A stretch of 42,919 nt of DNA from JAUZPB01 sp050262615 (GTDB lineage: Bacteria; Bacteroidota; Ignavibacteria; Ignavibacteriales; SURF-24). Each line of letters opens with the position of its first letter. Within the stretch, counting starts at the first letter, position 1. The stretch is from NCBI GenBank assembly GCA_050262615.1, contig JBLNEL010000291.1, positions 1 to 42,919 on the forward strand. Direction: 5' to 3'. A model generated the notes under the pieces. The model was not told where the DNA came from. It made no database searches and worked only from the letters and a program-made list of their open reading frames with translations. The position numbers and the translations under genes were made by a program. Below are positions 42,634-42,919 of this stretch, one piece after another.

Positions 42634-42919
42634 AAACATAATTACTTTAATTTTCTTTTACTGCTGCTTTTCTTGCTTTTAAGCCGAAGCCTGTGCTTTG
42701 CTCAAAATATGAAATTTGATACTGCGGGGGTTCACCTTAGAACCCCTTCAGAAAATCTGATAAATGAGTTTAGACACAATAAAGACTTCCAATACGACAA
42801 CAGACAGCAGGGCGCAACTTTAAGCCAGATTATAATTGCCTGGATTTAGGGAATTATTGAGGATATACTCGGCACAGGAGCTGCAGGTTTTATTTTTAAT
42901 CACCTTAATTACCTTATTA
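42631..42919 (+). pseudogene. DUF4129-like protein with in-frame TAG (partial at window end)
   Basis: From TTG 42631 the frame encodes a signal peptide (KHNYFNFLLLLLFLLLSRSL, ending CFAQ) and then FDTAGVHLRTPSENLINEFRHNKDFQYDN, which fits the start of DUF4129 proteins that follow SpoIIM-like genes in Bacteroidota. A TAG at 42847-42849 interrupts after AWI. The same frame stays open for 23 codons to the window end (GIIEDILGTGAAGFIFNHL), of the kind expected for the family's first amphipathic/membrane part. So this is either a gene broken by a single nonsense change, a sequencing error, a stop that is read through, or a short 72-residue secreted peptide. Ribosome binding site AAAGAG about five bases before the TTG. 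The rest is outside the window. Confidence 0.5.

Noticed and set aside
1..42919. CRISPR arrays, tRNA or rRNA genes, prophage or defence-island genes
   Set aside because: No evenly spaced direct repeats with unique spacers, no cloverleaf or rRNA signature, and no phage structural or restriction/toxin genes could be recognised; recBCD alone is housekeeping.

Overview
The window most resembles the Ignavibacteria/Chlorobi side of the Bacteroidota. It is AT-rich. Five secreted proteins carry C-terminal sorting domains of the type IX secretion system (T9SS) in the YPNPFNPTT or NFPNPFNSS style typical of Ignavibacteria. The rest of the content (a recC-recB-recD operon, a CusCBA/CzcCBA-type efflux operon, a CarboxypepD_reg/TonB-dependent-receptor-like outer-membrane protein, SpoIIM-like and DUF4129-like membrane proteins) fits. 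No rRNA, tRNA or CRISPR array is visible.

Layout. 1-0.7 kb: the tail of an unknown gene and a single-domain response regulator. 0.9-7.1 kb: a small secreted protein followed by a heavy-metal RND efflux operon (outer-membrane channel, lipoprotein adaptor, pump). 7.2-9.2 kb: alkaline phosphatase and a YCII-like protein, closed by a bidirectional terminator. 9.2-17.9 kb, minus strand: recC, recB, recD. 18.1-26.4 kb, minus strand: T9SS cargo proteins, a propeller-like lipoprotein, a thioredoxin-like membrane protein and two unknown genes. 26.8-32.5 kb: a spermidine-synthase-like membrane methyltransferase, a divergent F420-type NADP oxidoreductase, and an outer-membrane beta-barrel protein. 32.7-34.3 kb, minus strand: a three-gene operon starting with a 32-residue membrane protein not obvious from ORF length, then an NTF2/DUF4440-like protein and a DUF6544-like membrane protein. 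34.6-36.1 kb: a cytoplasmic chemoreceptor with a zinc-binding CZB domain. 36.1-40.3 kb: a more AT-rich accessory stretch with a 335-bp IS3/IS150-type remnant, an M6-type metalloprotease and a lipoprotein, both with sorting domains. 40.8 kb to the end: the start of a membrane-protein operon (SpoIIM-like, six-pass protein, DUF4129-like protein) whose third gene has an in-frame TAG.

The most unusual signal is not a gene. At five gene 3' ends (near 2645, 9222, 29195, 32724 and 42554) there are tandem repeats of 15-17 bp that begin in the last codons, run through the stop codon and continue into the spacer. At 42537-42633 about six copies fill the whole operon spacer, and the next gene's TTG start lies in the last copy. 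A related 15-bp array lies inside a coding region at 22971-23030. The repeat sequence differs at each site and resembles the gene it follows, so this looks like a process acting at gene ends and not a dispersed element.

Most functional calls rest on motifs read by eye. Substrate specificity of the efflux pump, the roles of the T9SS cargo and several small proteins remain unknown.
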